Part shown: positions 12,362 through 24,900 of the stretch, piece after piece
Layout of the letters: the number at the start of each line of letters is the position of its first letter
How positions within the stretch are numbered: the first letter of the stretch is position 1
NCBI RefSeq assembly: GCF_949987515.2
Contig: NC_082687.1
Span: forward strand, 21,250,148-21,314,147
Reading direction: 5' to 3'
Length of the DNA stretch: 64,000 nt
Source: Delphinus delphis
Lineage: Eukaryota > Chordata > Mammalia > Artiodactyla > Delphinidae
Notes under the pieces: model-generated
What the model was told of the DNA's origin: nothing
The model's database searches: none
Seen by the model: the letters and a program-made list of their open reading frames with translations, nothing else
Position numbers and translations under genes: made by a program

Positions 12362-13030
12362 TTTTTGGGGGTTTTTTAATAGTAAACCAAAGACAAGATA
12401 GGCTCTTAAGTTCTGTGACGTCTGTCCAGTTCACTGTTGCATTTCTGAGACCCACTTCAGTATCTGGCACTAAGCAAAGGCTTCAGAAGTATTTGCTGAA
12501 TGAGCTGCATAAATTCATGTTAAAATCAATGCCTGGGAAAGGACCCCTCTAGATGTTTTAACCTAAGTAAGTGCTTTGACTTGGAGGCCCACAGAGCATC
12601 TTATTTTAATCTGTTATAATCTTATTTTTCCATGATGAAAACATTTCTCCCTTTTGAAAGGGAGCTTACTTTTTCAGTGCACTGATGAAGATAATCAGAA
12701 TAAAGTAGGACACACTCTGGAGGGGGGGGAAAGGCAAAAGCAACAAAAGTGAACGCAGCATCCCCCAAACAAGCAAACAAACTGCACAGCGGCTCTCAGT
12801 AGACACCCAGGAACCAAAATGAAATTGGCCTTTGCTTAGCAAAGCCTAAATTCTAATCTTGAAAAATAAATCCCTGAAATAAAAATGGCACCTCTGAGAT
12901 GATGAACAACTTTTAAAGCCTCAACACAGAGGTGGCAAATGCCTGTAAATGAGCCCTTGAGAGAGGAGGGCACCTACCGAAGGCAGTCAGGCTTTGACTC
13001 ATTGTTATCTGTTTCTGCACTTGACTGAGC
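12362..13030. other. Unique stretch, no gene seen
   Basis: Ordinary sequence with a G9 run near 12722. An AP-1-type TGACTCA at 12995-13001 sits next to a TTATCT (GATA-type) word. Confidence 0.4.
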
Positions 13031-13680
13031 CTCGTTGGTACACAAATGAGTTTTCCCCTTGCATCTGGTCAAGGTGGTCATCGTTTCAAATCGCTGGGAA
13101 GTAGAAATGCCCCTTTCCCTTTCCATGGGGGAACCTCCTTCATGCCAATAACCTCACAGCAGGGTCTGGCAGCCCAGCCTCCTTGCCAGCCCAGGGTCCT
13201 TGTGAGAACCGCCAAACTTCCCACAACAGACAAGAGTGTGCCGCGGAAACATGAGGGCGGCATTGTTCGGCCCCCAACTCCAGCTCCCGGGATCACTTGC
13301 CTAAGTCTCATTTTCTGTAGCCTCCTTTGTCTCCGTTCCTGGGGGTTCGTACCATGCATTGTCATTGTTGGGGAGGACAAATACAACCGGCGGTTTCTCA
13401 ACAGCTGTCTGCAGGAGCTGCCGCAGAGGACACACATGTGCGCGGGCACACACACACACACACATTCCCTCCCTCCCTCAGAAACACCATCCACACAGGC
13501 TGCAGGCTGCCCTGAAGTTGCCCCACCCAGTTGGCTCTGCCAGCCAGCCTTTTCCTGGACATACATTCCTGCGCCTCCAGGAAACCAGGTGGGAACCAAC
13601 ACTTGCTGGGCTTTCTCATTTTACAGCTTTTACACAGAGGTGAGACCCCCTCCCACATTCCCACTGCCCCCATGAGCTTT
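13031..13680. other. GC-richer block with long overlapping open frames and a CA tract; not called as a gene
   Basis: This block carries the longest open frame of the window (13046-13675, + strand, 209 codons) and a 174-codon frame on the opposite strand (13078-13602), with further frames open at the same places. Simultaneous openness in several frames indicates few stop codons in GC-rich, CA-repeat DNA, not coding constraint. The (CA)n at 13447-13464 translates as a Thr-His run. No domain, signal peptide or splice architecture is evident. A real exon here cannot be excluded. Confidence 0.4.
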
Positions 13681-15254
13681 AAATGTTAACAACAGAGGGG
13701 TGAGGATGCCCACTTTTTGAACAGTGAGAAATCCAAAGTAGCAGGCAATAAAGCTCAACACGTACACACTAGGCCAGGACTTCTTAAAAAAATCACATCA
13801 TTTCTTAGACTCACAGCCTCACAGTAATCATAATTTAAAAAAAAACCGCAATGAAAATGGATCAGCAGACATCCTCTTTCAGATTCAATGATAGAAATTG
13901 TTACATTTATAATTTTACAAGGACTGGGATAAAAAAAAAAAAAAAAAGAGCATCTGCCTTATGGTCTCAGTGACCAGCTGGACAGATGGTGAAGAATATC
14001 ATTAGTTAAGAAAGCTCTCATTCATTATCTGCAAGTCCCTTGGGCAGGCCGGGGTGGGGGGCAAGAATGTCCCAGAATGTAATATTTGAAGAATGTGTGT
14101 GTGTCTGAGATATGAGGCCAGGCGGTGGACATGGGGTCGGAACACACCGCCCGTTGTGATCCAAACAGCAACCATGAACACCTCAGCAGCGGTGTGTCGC
14201 ACAGACACTTCCAGCTTCCGTTCTACCCGCTTCCTCGACAGTATTAACAGTGAAGAAACCATTTAGAGGTCACCACAGCTGCCAACGATCCCTCCTTCTC
14301 TAGACGTAAGTACCTCTCCATCGGAAAAACATAAAGGGGCACAGAAGAGGAGATGCTGACTGAAACTGTCACTTCTCTGGCAACTCTTCTGGGTTCACAT
14401 GGAAAATGACAAAAGAAACAGGGGGTCTGGTGTGTTCCTCTCCACCACAGGGATTCCAGGGGAAAACGCCTCTAAATTTAAGTCACCTCTCCACCTGGGT
14501 AACAGAAAGTGTGTGTGTGTGTGTGTGTGTGTTTGCTGGGTTGGGGGTGGGGAGTGGGGGCAGAGGATAACAACAGGCCCCAGTGAAAGTGATGGAAGGA
14601 CCAGAAATCAACAGATCTGTGACTGTCCGGTTTTCTGTACCAATTTATATCTACCTTTTCAGCTTAATCTCTTATAAACTTCCATCAGAGAGACTCTGGT
14701 ACTGAAAGGATAGATGAGTTCCTTGGCCCTTTGGATCTGTCTTTCCACCGGGCACTGAACACCTACTGGGTATGAGGTGCTCTGCTGGGAACCCACAGGA
14801 ATACAAGAGAAGCAGAGGTATGGGGATCCCCGGCCTGCCATTGTGGGGTAGAGGGTGCGTATGAGTGGCCATCAATCAAAACTCACAGCTTCTGAAGCTG
14901 GAAAAACTAGTCTTCAAAGTCACTCGTATACTGCTTTTTGCCAACAACTCACATTGGCACTTTGGAGAAATCTAAGAAATTGGTGAGAAACTTTAAGGGT
15001 TAGGTAGGAACCAGGATCACCGAAGCCAAATGGGAGGCCTGGTTCAAAGAAGGGAGCAAAGAAATCAGAAAAAGAAGGATGATTACAATGAAGGACAGGG
15101 TCACTATTCATCCCCAGCTGGCCCCAGCTTCTCTCTGTTTTCCTTCTATCTGCCAGCTCTCCCTGGTTCTTGGAAAACACCTCAGGCAGAATCCTCAGCT
15201 GCCACCACCCTCTAGGGGGAGAAAACTAATAGCAATGACAATAGCAATAATTTT
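13681..15254. other. Unique stretch with A and GT tracts, no gene seen
   Basis: Contains a 17-nt poly-A at 13931-13947 and the GT repeat listed separately. The small frames on both strands show no recognisable product. Confidence 0.4.
14509..14532 (+). repeat. (GT)12 microsatellite
   Basis: Twelve uninterrupted GT units followed by a G-rich flank (GGGTTGGGGGTGGGGAGTGG). Confidence 0.95.
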
Positions 15255-15465
15255 TTCCCATGTTGAGTGCCGACTATAGGCTCAGCATCTGTTCAGTGCT
15301 TGAGATCCAGCACTTCACTTGATGCTCATAACATCTCTCGGAGGTTGGTATTATTGCCACTGTACAGATGAGAAAACTGAGACTTGGAGAGGTTAAGTGA
15401 TTTGCCCAAGGCCACACGGCTAGCAGGTGACAGTGGCAGGAACCAGACCCAGGTATGTCCCCTTC
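15255..15465 (+). repeat. MIR SINE
   Basis: Clear MIR words in order: CACTTGATGCTCATAACATC, GGTATTATTGCCACTGTACA, GATGAGAAAACTGAGACTTG, TTGCCCAAGGCCACACGGCT, AGCAGGTGACAGTGGCAGGA, ACCCAGG. Confidence 0.92.
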
Positions 15466-15637
15466 CAGTATCAAGAATCCTAGCCACTTCACTAGAGGGA
15501 GTCTTTCCTATATTCTGGCCAAGACATGGCTGGGATTTTCCAAAACTAACTTTACTGAAGAATTAAGAAAAAACTAAAATATAAATTCTTGGGGGAAAAA
15601 AAAAAAACAAGTTAAAACGCAAGTCTCTTGGGCTCTT

Positions 15638-15758
15638 TTTTTTTTTTTGGCTGTGCCGTGCAGCATGTGGGATCTCAGTTCCTCAACCAGGGATCGAACC
15701 CAGGCCCCCTGCACTGGGAGCACAGAGTCTTAACCACTGGACTAGCAGGGAAGTCCCA
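15638..15758 (-). mobile_element. CHR-type tRNA-derived SINE, short older form
   Basis: Inverted copy: T-rich end (A-tail of the element), then GCATGTGGGATCTCAGTTCC, the B-box region in GGATCGAACCCAGGCC, and the 5' end ACCACTGGACTAGCAGGGAA. GGCTCTT repeats at 15631-15637 and 15759-15765, a short TSD. Open frames on both strands (15628-15881) are SINE translations. Confidence 0.92.
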
Positions 15759-15759
15759 G

Positions 15760-16844
15760 GCTCTTGTGCTCTTAACATCAAAAGCTAAATGTTTGTCAGT
15801 GAATAAGTTTACTAGCCAATTTTCCTCCCAGGACGTTAGGAAGAATATATAACACATGTATACTTTAAATAGTTTAAACACAATATAAAAGCTATTTATT
15901 ATTCATTCTTTCTAGGAATATTCCCAACTCAAGGTCTGTGAGGATTAAATGAGATATTATGACTGAGGATTCTGCTTTAGATCTTTATGCGCAATCGAAA
16001 AATAAGGATATTTAACATTTAAACTTTGTATCTTTAAAATGAAAATATAGGCCTATTGCATTTATAAAGCAAACAACAGAAATAATAAAGCAAACTAGAC
16101 TCCTTGACTGGTGGAGATCTTAGGATGAAGGGTACCCATGAAAATGGGACACATGAGATTTCTGTGCTCAGATTCAGAAAAGTCTCCAGTCACTCTGTCT
16201 TGACTTTGCAGTTTTCTTCTCTGCCTCTTCAAGGTCTCAGGCTCCAGGCCCCCGGCAGTCCTGCCTTCACCTCTACCCTACTTCTCTCGTTGCCCTTTGG
16301 TTCCTCCGACTTTGTTGAGGCTGTTTCAAAGGCTCTTTTCCTTTGCCCTTTATTCTGAGTTAGCATTTGGCCTCACTCATGGCCTCTGCACGGGGTCATC
16401 TTGACCTGAAACCTGCCTGCATCTTTTCTGTCCCTTCCAACCATCCACTGCAGTTTGTTCTTCCTGAAGGTGAGCTGTCACACACAAGTTGCTACTCCCT
16501 GACTGGGGCATGGCTCCCGCTCATAGGCAGACACAGAGACCACAACTCATCCTCAGTAACTTCTTCAAGTACTTTCATTTGAAACATCCCAAAGAGCCTT
16601 CTGTTCATCTCTCCACGTCTAGAGCAGAAATCTTATCAATGTAGTTTTATAACACCAATGTTCCTAATTTATAGGAATCTGCCCAGTCGGTACTTCCCCG
16701 AAAGGTATTAGAACAGCATTAGAGGCTGTTCCCTCCACACCCAGCAAGATCTGGCGGCCCCATGTCAAAGGCAGCCCTGAAGCGTCTCTCCACTGTGGAG
16801 GCCAATGCTTTTAGGCATCGTAACACCCCTTCCCAATACGCTCC
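15760..16844. other. Unique stretch, no gene seen
   Basis: 16200-16600 is pyrimidine-rich and could hold an unrecognised L2 remnant. No coding evidence. Confidence 0.35.
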
Positions 16845-17045
16845 TGGGTTTTGGAGTCAAAGGGATTTGAATTCAAATTCCAAATCTCACAAAGCCCTGA
16901 GACATTAGGCAGGTCATTAAAACACTCCGAGCCTCGGTTTACTCATCCTCAAAGTGGGGTTGATGGTAAATAGCTATCTTACGGTTGCCATGGTATTTAC
17001 GAGGGATGATGCATATCAAATCTTTGCACAGAGGACTAGTAGTGT
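16845..17045 (-). repeat. MIR SINE, inverted
   Basis: GGATTTGAATTCAAATTCC, GGCAGGTCATTAAAACACTC, GAGCCTCGGTTTACTCATCC and TTTGCACAGAGGACTAGTAG follow MIR order in reverse. Confidence 0.8.
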
Positions 17046-18167
17046 TTATCAAGGGAGGCACTATCTCCTTCTGAGCAAAGCAGAGTTAAAAACAAGTCAG
17101 CTCCTTCTGTCCCCAAATACTTCTAGAAATGAATCAGTTGCAATCAACAGTCTTCTTTCCTAGAAGTGAGGGCTGTCCCTCCTTCCCTCTCACTCTTTCC
17201 AAGAGGCCTGAAAACAACAGGGATAAAGAATGTAGGCTAAGGACACGAAGGCACCACAGTGTCCACTGCAGCGCCAAGGAACAGAACTAGGATGATGGGT
17301 TTCATAAAATATCACCCACTCCCACACCAATCATTTGCAGCTTGATCAAACTGCTACTGCGAGCCTCGGGACCCCTAGTTTAGTTTAGAAATGGCAGAAG
17401 GACCCTAGAGAAAATGAGAACTCTTTTAATCATTACCATTTTTATTACATTTCTGTGCCTTGCACACAGTGCTCTGAGAAAACCTACAAGAGCTTGGGGC
17501 TGTTAATGGGACACCAGCTCTGCCATGGGGATGGGGGTGGCCACTTAGAACTTTACTTTTAGAAGAATCCCACACTCTGCTCCTGAAGCCTGCCTGGACT
17601 TGATGAGCCATTTAGAAGAAAAATTTAAAGATGGAAAGTGAAAGATTCAGGGAAAGAAGGGAGTAGGGCAAGAACAGACTAGAAGGGCCTAAAAATGAAA
17701 AGGCAGCTATAGAGTCAAATACGTTCAGCCTTGCCTCCAGCACCCACTGCCCAAAGACAGGAGCTGCTTCGTGCTGGGTTCAAGGGTAGGGAAGCTCCCA
17801 ACTCGGCACAGGTTCACCAGAGCCCATCCTGAAGACTGGAAAGGAAAAGAAACAGAGGGGGGATCCCAGCCCCTAGGTCCTGAAGACCATTGTCACTAGA
17901 AGAAAGACAGGCAGGAGAGAGAGAGAAAAGTCTGGGTGGGTGCCGTTACCAAACCATGTCCACGAGGGCACGTGAAAAACCCCAAGGGCTCTGCTCATTC
18001 AGACATGGGAGCTCTGTCTTCTAAATCCCCTTCTGGGGTCACTAAGAGAACTGGGCAAAATCGGGACCAGGAGCTCAGGGCCCTCTCTTTTCTAGGGCTC
18101 ACCACTGGCAAGGAAAGCCCTGCCTCACTTTGCAGAAAGGAGGGCAGCCTCTTCAGCAAAATGGGCT
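17046..18167. other. Unique stretch, no gene seen
   Basis: Ordinary unique sequence. The frame beginning at 17936 is open for 128 codons only because it runs into the CHR SINE. Confidence 0.4.
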
Positions 18168-18287
18168 TTTTTTGGCAGCACCACAGGGCTTGTGGGATCT
18201 TAGTTCCCCGACCAGGGATTGAACCAGGGCCCTCGGCAATGAGAGGGCGGAGTCCTAACCACTGGACCGCCAGAGAACTCCCAGGAC
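18168..18287 (-). mobile_element. CHR-type tRNA-derived SINE, short older form
   Basis: Inverted copy: TTTTTTTGGCAGCACCACAG, GGGATCTTAGTTCCCCGACC, AGGGATTGAACCAGGGCCCT, and the 5' end ACCACTGGACCGCCAGAGAA. The TSD is weak (GGGCTTTT versus GGGTTTTT), so the boundaries are approximate. Confidence 0.9.
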
Positions 18288-20149
18288 GGGTTTTTAAAAT
18301 AGAACAAACTGGGGGAATTTGAATTCATGAGTGAATGCAGTTCATGTAAGAAGCAAATGGTAGTTCTACATATCTGTATTTTTACTCCTTTCACTGGGAA
18401 ACTAAAGAGTAAACAACTCCCATCTCCAAAAGAAAGTTTCCTCTAAATCCTAAAAAATGTTTAGTCAAGGTTAAGCCATATGTAAGAGTAACTGACATTT
18501 CCCAGATGTCCCACAACCAAATACTGACTCTGCATTACTAATCCCAGGACTTTCTTATTTGCCGCCCTGTTTATACGCATTCAAAGCCAAAGACATGAAG
18601 TTAGCAGAATATTCATTTTTTAATTGTTATGTAAAAGTCTCAGACTGACCTGTAAAATGTTTGGAATCACAGAAGGTGTAATTCACTCCGAAATACATGT
18701 TTACAAGATGCAAGAAGGTTGTTTGGATTTATTTCGAAAGTATTAAAGAAAAAAAAAATACGCTACTCCCTTACACAAAGAATACCAGAGTGTGTGGTAG
18801 TTAATTCGGGGAAAAAGAAGTGCATGTAATCATGTAGATTTTTGAAGTAAAAGTTAATCTGCAGGAAGCAGGAAGTTAAGACGTGTAATTAACCCCAAGG
18901 TACACAATATAAAGAATGGACAGCGAAGACTAACGAAGGAGCTAGAATGAGCTAACACAGAAGTATGTGTAGAAATGACACACAGCTGAAATATCTCTTC
19001 TTTAGCTCTTTTCCTCCTTTAACCATCACAGACAGACGCTCTGGTCGTGGGTCAGAATGTGCCCGAAGACAGTGTTATTCAAAGTATGGTCTATGGACCC
19101 AGTACTCATTGCCAAACCGATAACGTTCCACACGCCCAAGATAAGTTCCAGCTTTGCGAGTGCGACATAGCAGCTGTCACAGAGATCTGTAACTGAAGGA
19201 ACATTCCAAGCAGGTGATCGTTTTTCTAGCAATTCATTTTTACTGGGTTTTCTCAATGTATCGGTCCACCATGGATTGGAAATGGAAGGAGAAGAAACCG
19301 GTCTTTCACCAGAGGCAGTCTGCAGAGCGCTGCTAAAAACCTAAAACCTAAAATTGTAGATGGTAAGCTCTCAACATCGAGTTAAGAAAACACAAGAAAT
19401 TTTCCATTGTTCAGTTTTGACCTTTGATTTATGTTTCCCCGATGCAGAAGGCTGCAGGGCTGGTGCAGAAAATGATGAGAGAAGCAAGATGTGATGGCTA
19501 CTTTAGCTGAAGACGCTGATTCCCCTCAACCCCACCCCCGGTTTTAAGCTGTTGATCTAGTCCACATAAGGCAAAACCCCACATAATCTTTCTGTTTGTT
19601 TGTATGTAAAAAAGGATTCTGAATGGAACAGTCTACTCCAGAGGAAAAGGAATTAAGAGTTTTAATGCTTAAGCACAGCCAAATATTTATACATCATTAA
19701 ACGCAAAATACATGAACGGCTAGATGGGTACATTTCTCTCCCATGCCTTACTGTAAAGGAATGTGTTACAATACCTGGACCGCTTTACATTCTCGACCTC
19801 TTCTTTATTTTTTGTTTTACTCTCTGTAGTTATAGCAATACGATTTTTATCTTCTAAAAATATTTGAGGCTTCCTCTGCCTAGATATCTTTTTCCCCTAG
19901 CAATCAGTTTATGAGGAGGTGTGGGCATAAAAGATGTCCCTGTCATAACATTAAGCACATCAAAAAAACCAAAATATACATTCACATTTGTACATGAGCA
20001 CAAGTGTAAACACACATCTACAACCCACTCCTGAAGTCCCAGCAGCACAATCTTCCCTGACTCACTGTCTCATCACTGAGAAGAAAAACAGTATGCCTGG
20101 GGACCACGCGAGACAACACTCCCATTATTTACCAACAGTGAGTGTTTAC
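18288..20149. other. Unique stretch, no gene seen
   Basis: AT-rich with no nameable repeat. None of the short frames has a recognisable product. The lack of repeats over about 1.8 kb, continuing to about 21.7 kb, fits a region of moderate conservation, but this is not proven. Confidence 0.35.
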
Positions 20150-20430
20150 TGAAATAAAACCTTTCAGCTATTGCCTTGGTGACAGTAAGTCAAGTTCAAG
20201 TTCAATATGTAAATGCTAATTGCACTAAATATGCAGGCACTGGTTGGCTGAAGAAGACAGGGGCTCTGAGACTGGGTGAGCCGGGGAGAAGTAGATGGGG
20301 AGGTGAAAACAAGTCAACAGGGACTCAATTTGAGAAATCCTGTTAGTAAACACTCAAGTCTCACTGGCATGATCTTATGAACAGCTTTAATATTCAGCCG
20401 CTCCCACAGACGCGGGGGGTCATCTACGGG
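20150..20430. promoter_or_regulatory. Candidate enhancer: overlapping POU/octamer-like sites and homeodomain words
   Basis: Two overlapping octamer-like words, ATGTAAAT (20207-20214) and ATGCTAAT (20213-20220), run into TAATTGCA (20217-20224). AAGTTCAAGTTCAA just upstream holds two AGTTCA half-sites in tandem. The block has no recognised repeat. Sequence motifs alone are weak evidence; conservation is inferred, not seen. Confidence 0.3.
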
Positions 20431-21764
20431 GAAGGTAAGAAACAGACTTCACGCCCTACACCACTGAGGATGTGAACGGTGCAGACCTGCCCCTAGATCT
20501 TCATAAACAGGCCCCTTTTCCCATCAAAGGCCTTTGCGGAATGGAGCTGGAGTTGTTTATCCTGCTTTCTTTTTCTATGAGGTTTACTTTCCCGATGTTA
20601 AACCCTGTCGACTTTACTGCCCAGAAACCTGTCTTCAGAATAGGACTTTCCGCTTTGAAGACTCCTTTTAAGAAATGTGAAGGGGCAGTAAACATAAAAT
20701 AGGATCCACGGCCCCACCAATGACAACAAAAACCGGGCCCAAGCTAATCAGTCTCGTCCATAAAACACAGGCTCTATCTCTCTCTCTCTCACACACAGTA
20801 GCAGCCCAACAAGATCTGTTGAGTGAATGTAAGCAACAGAGTAGGAAGCAGCTGAAGAGAAAGAATTCCTGCTGTGTTTTCCCCTTGTGCCTCCTTCCCA
20901 GTCAAAAGCGTTCAAGAAAAGAATGTTTTATGGCATGCTGCTGTTCACCACTAGCAGTGCAAGTTTATTCTGCCCGGGGGGCCCAAGTGGGATGAGTTTG
21001 GTCATCTCCATATGTTCTCAAAGTGAAATTCTTCCCTTTCTTCCCTTTCATTTTGCAGGCCTGGTCTAATTTAAAACAAGCTATACAGAGACACAACACA
21101 CTCCATGGTAAAGCAGCGATGCTCACTCTGAGAGGAGAGTTAGGCCTGCAGGATGGAACGGCCGCAAGAGAATGTGAGGAAGGGTTTCTTTCCATTGGTA
21201 TCTCACGGCCTCCCTCCTTACCTGTAGCCTCTTGGGCCTCACATAGGGCTCTGCCCACAGTCAGTGCCGTTACCATGGCCAAAAGCCTGCATCACTGGAA
21301 GACCATCGGAGTCCTCTGCACGTGACATCTAACGTCACAAGCTAAGTCCATCTCAGCGACGGACGTCGGGAGGTGAAGGTTCAAATGAGGCAGTCACTGA
21401 AGCACCCACCGGGCTTTCCCCAGATCAGAACTAAAACCACTTAGGGAGTTTTTCAAAAGAAATTGAACTGGGGACTTCTCAAAACTGCTACAAATATACC
21501 CTGAAGTTGGAGACCAGAGTGAGACTCTTGGGCCCCACTGGGACTCAGATCGTACCAACAGCCCTAAAATCAAAAGGAACCAGAAAAGGTTCTGTTTACA
21601 AGTCAGCTGTGCTCCTGAGGCTCCATCCAGCAGGAAATCTCCGAAAACAGGTGAGGCCAGCCAACAACTCCAGTAAAAGGCGTATGTTGTTATTATTACT
21701 TTTTTAATAACAATCCTCTGACATGTGCATATAGCGCTTAACGGTCTACTCTGCATTCTTTCTA
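20431..21764. other. Unique stretch with small CT/CA tract, no gene seen
   Basis: A short CTCTCTCTCTCTCACACACA tract lies near 20779-20799. Opposed open frames of about 100 codons at 20965-21325 overlap each other on both strands and have no domain. Confidence 0.4.
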
Positions 21765-21905
21765 TGATCAGTTTCATTTCGTATTCACGACAAATCTAGC
21801 AGGGAGAAGGGTAGAACTGATTAGTCCCATCTTATGGAAAAGGAAACTAAGGCTCAGGATGGCAAAGTGATTTTCCCAAACAATCTGGGTAGTGAGTAAA
21901 AAAAC
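21765..21905 (+). repeat. MIR SINE fragment
   Basis: Right half of MIR: a TAGTCCCATCTTATGGAAAA block, GGAAACTAAGGCTCAGGATG and the decayed TCCCAAACAATCTGGGTAGT tail. Confidence 0.75.
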
Positions 21906-24900
21906 TGAAAAAAACCCTCAGGTCTCAGCTCTTTCCCCTGCCTCACAGCTCACCTTCAGAAAAAAGCCTTGCCTTTTTAGAAGCAGTAAAGGATTTCTCT
22001 TATTCTTCCCCATATTGCCCGTTCTCCTTAGGTATGGGAAGAAAATACCTCCTACATTTATCCATACAGCTGATACTCAGCAAATCCTGTCTGAATCAAT
22101 GGACACTCCCACCCCATCCCATTTCAATATACCTTCATCCTTCCTGCCCTGGGCCAGATTTAGAATATCTGTGTGCTGCATATGGAATCCTAATAGTCAG
22201 AAGCAAAAGAAGAAATCCAGATGAATATGCTCCTTGTTTGCACATAAAGGTCATCTGGAGTCCTCAGGCCTGACACTAAGACTTCCCTGAATCGTGTTCT
22301 TTTTCTCATATGCAGATCCATCTGGAAAAGTTATGCCACTAGGTCGCCATCCACCTCTCTGGAAACTCCAGTTATTCTTTAGTTTTACCAGAAGGTTCCC
22401 CTAAGTCTTCCCTGTTTTAACTAAGCCAAATGATGTATTGTTCATGGCAGAATTTGGGGGTTTGCTTTTGTTTTAAAATCATCTAGCCAGTCCCCGTCTG
22501 TCCCAAGCTGTTAACAGGCATTTGGTCCCCTCCAGACCCAATTTCTCTCCCACACACGGGCTCCTGCAGCCTTCAGAGGAGTCAACTGGCAAAAGAAAGA
22601 CTCTAGGTTTTTTAAAAAACCAACCTGCTGACAGTGGACCTCAGCCCTAGGAATACCAGGTGCAATTCACTATTAACTCTGCTGCCAGCAGAGAATGGCC
22701 AAACCCATCTCATTTCTGCAGATATGTCGCCAACACTCAGCAATCAGTAAGAATGGATGAATGAATGAATGACTGAATGACTACCATTATCCTGTAATAT
22801 GCACTTAAGAGAAACTTTTCCAAACTCTTAGCGAAAATATAAATGACTGAACAAGCTAAGGATCAATGATCACTTAGATATTTATCCGTTAGCGGCATAC
22901 ACAACTTTAAAGCTCTGTTTGTCTTGTTACAATCATTTCAATGTTGTACTTGTTTACAGAACTTTTCTCAACTATTTTTGATGATTTGCTGTCATATGAG
23001 CAACGTGATATGCGTGTATACGCCAGTAAAGTGCGTAAAGTTGGCACTCTCTTGTTCTAAAGATCAGACTCCTCAAAGACAACTGAAATATTGTTGATCT
23101 CATTACACACTGTTACTGGTAGATCAGCCATTTTGAAGTTTATTTCTTCCTAAATCCTCCAGCTTCCTGTATCTGAGTGTTTATGTCTCAGATTTCCCCC
23201 ATCACCTCATTTCCCATCACTTTATTCCTAATATTCTGCGTTTCACTTCAAGTTACTATGACCTCAAACCAGCATTTATTTCCTGACCTCCAAAATGAAA
23301 AAGACTCATAAAGAAGAAAAAAGAGGAACTTTTTTAGCAACAATTTTTGGACCCCATAAACAAGTCTTATTTTTCCAGAGAGAGAGAATCCTTTAATCTA
23401 CTTTGTGGACTAAATCATGCCTTGAACACATGAGGTTCAAGGTTTTATCAAAAATGGGGAAATACAAAGGTCTAATATTTAAAATGCTAAGATTTTTTCC
23501 CTACAATTAACCACCTAGTCCAATAGTAACCTTAGAAAATATTATTTTTAAAAGGACAGTTCACACAGTTTGATGTTGTGTGATTGCTACCGTTTCTGGG
23601 GCCGCAGTTGCTGAGTGATAATTTGCAAATGCTCCCTTTTTAAGTCCTCTCTAAAGCTTTCCGCATCTGAGGATCTGCTCCCAGAACCACAACCAAGCTG
23701 TTAGCAGGATGTGAACAAGTTCACAAAATCGAGGATTTGTTTACATTCCAGCCATAGTATAGAGAAGCTGAAAGATCTAACTAGCTGCTGTCTAACCTGT
23801 TCTTGTCTTTGCTTATTTCTTCCCAAGCTCTTAACAAACAGGTAATGGGTAGTAGTTAAACATTTGGGACCAGTTATTCATCTTGCTTTGCAGATCACAG
23901 GGCTGGTCCCAGCAGAGCATCCAGTAACTTCAAAGGACACCCCTAGTTTGCATCAGTTTCACAGGGGACAGAGCCTGGGCCCAAGGGTGCCCTCCTAAAA
24001 CTCAGAACCATTACTTCATTCCCCGCCCCTGGTTACCTGAGCCACTTGTACTCCCCAATCATAAGCCAGAAGGGCTCCCTACTCAGCGCTATTTGACTCT
24101 CTCTGGAAAAGGAAAACAGAAGATGGGTCTCTGCCCTGGTCCCTCCCACTTCTTAATGACTCCCACTCTCTGTGCCCAGACACAAGCTACTTAGAAAAGT
24201 CGTGTTTTTAGAGCTACTTGGTCAAAGCAGGCGACACACTGTATGGAACTGGGAATTCTGAAAATACTTCCAATTTCTTTTCTTATCTCTCACCCAAGAG
24301 CATGCTTAGCCAACATGTACCTTGTAGTTTTAATTTACAGTACAGTTTCAAAATGAACAATGAGGCACCCAAGTTGTTTAGGAACACGCAAAATCCTACC
24401 TGTTGGGTAGAGCTACCTTCATTTAGAGTCACATTTTCCCAGACACTCTAGCTCCAGGTGTACTGAAAACCATCATTTAAAATTATTTTACACCTGTGTC
24501 CATTTGTCCTACAGGCAGCTTCTTAGGCCTCTAATATTTTTGTCAATATTTATGCTTTCTCCTTTAACTACTACTGGTCTAAATTTACTTTACTAAAGGA
24601 AATTCTGGCCCTAACTAAACTCATATAAACTTTCCATTTCACCAGGATGCTTTCTCTTTTGGGATTCAGCATGTCTTTTCTGAATCTAAGTAACAGCTCT
24701 TAAAGGCCAGCCATGAATGTTTATTTTCCAATATAAGAGCATCTTTCTATACATACATAAAACATTAAAAGCTTCATGGAGGTGCCCAAAGTCGCTCTAA
24801 GTTGGGACTAGCTGATGTTCACAGAGGGTTCTAATGTGCCCATGTGGGCTCTGCCTCATAAGTGTGGCCCTAAGACCTTCCCCTCAGTATCCACTGCAAC

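Noticed and set aside
13046..13675. Longest open frame (209 codons) as a gene
   Set aside because: Other frames on both strands are open over the same DNA, the interior contains a translated CA repeat, and no domain or splice structure is visible. Low stop density explains it.
18168..18287. Clean target-site duplication for this CHR SINE
   Set aside because: Only a T-rich 8-bp near match flanks it, which poly-T alone could produce.
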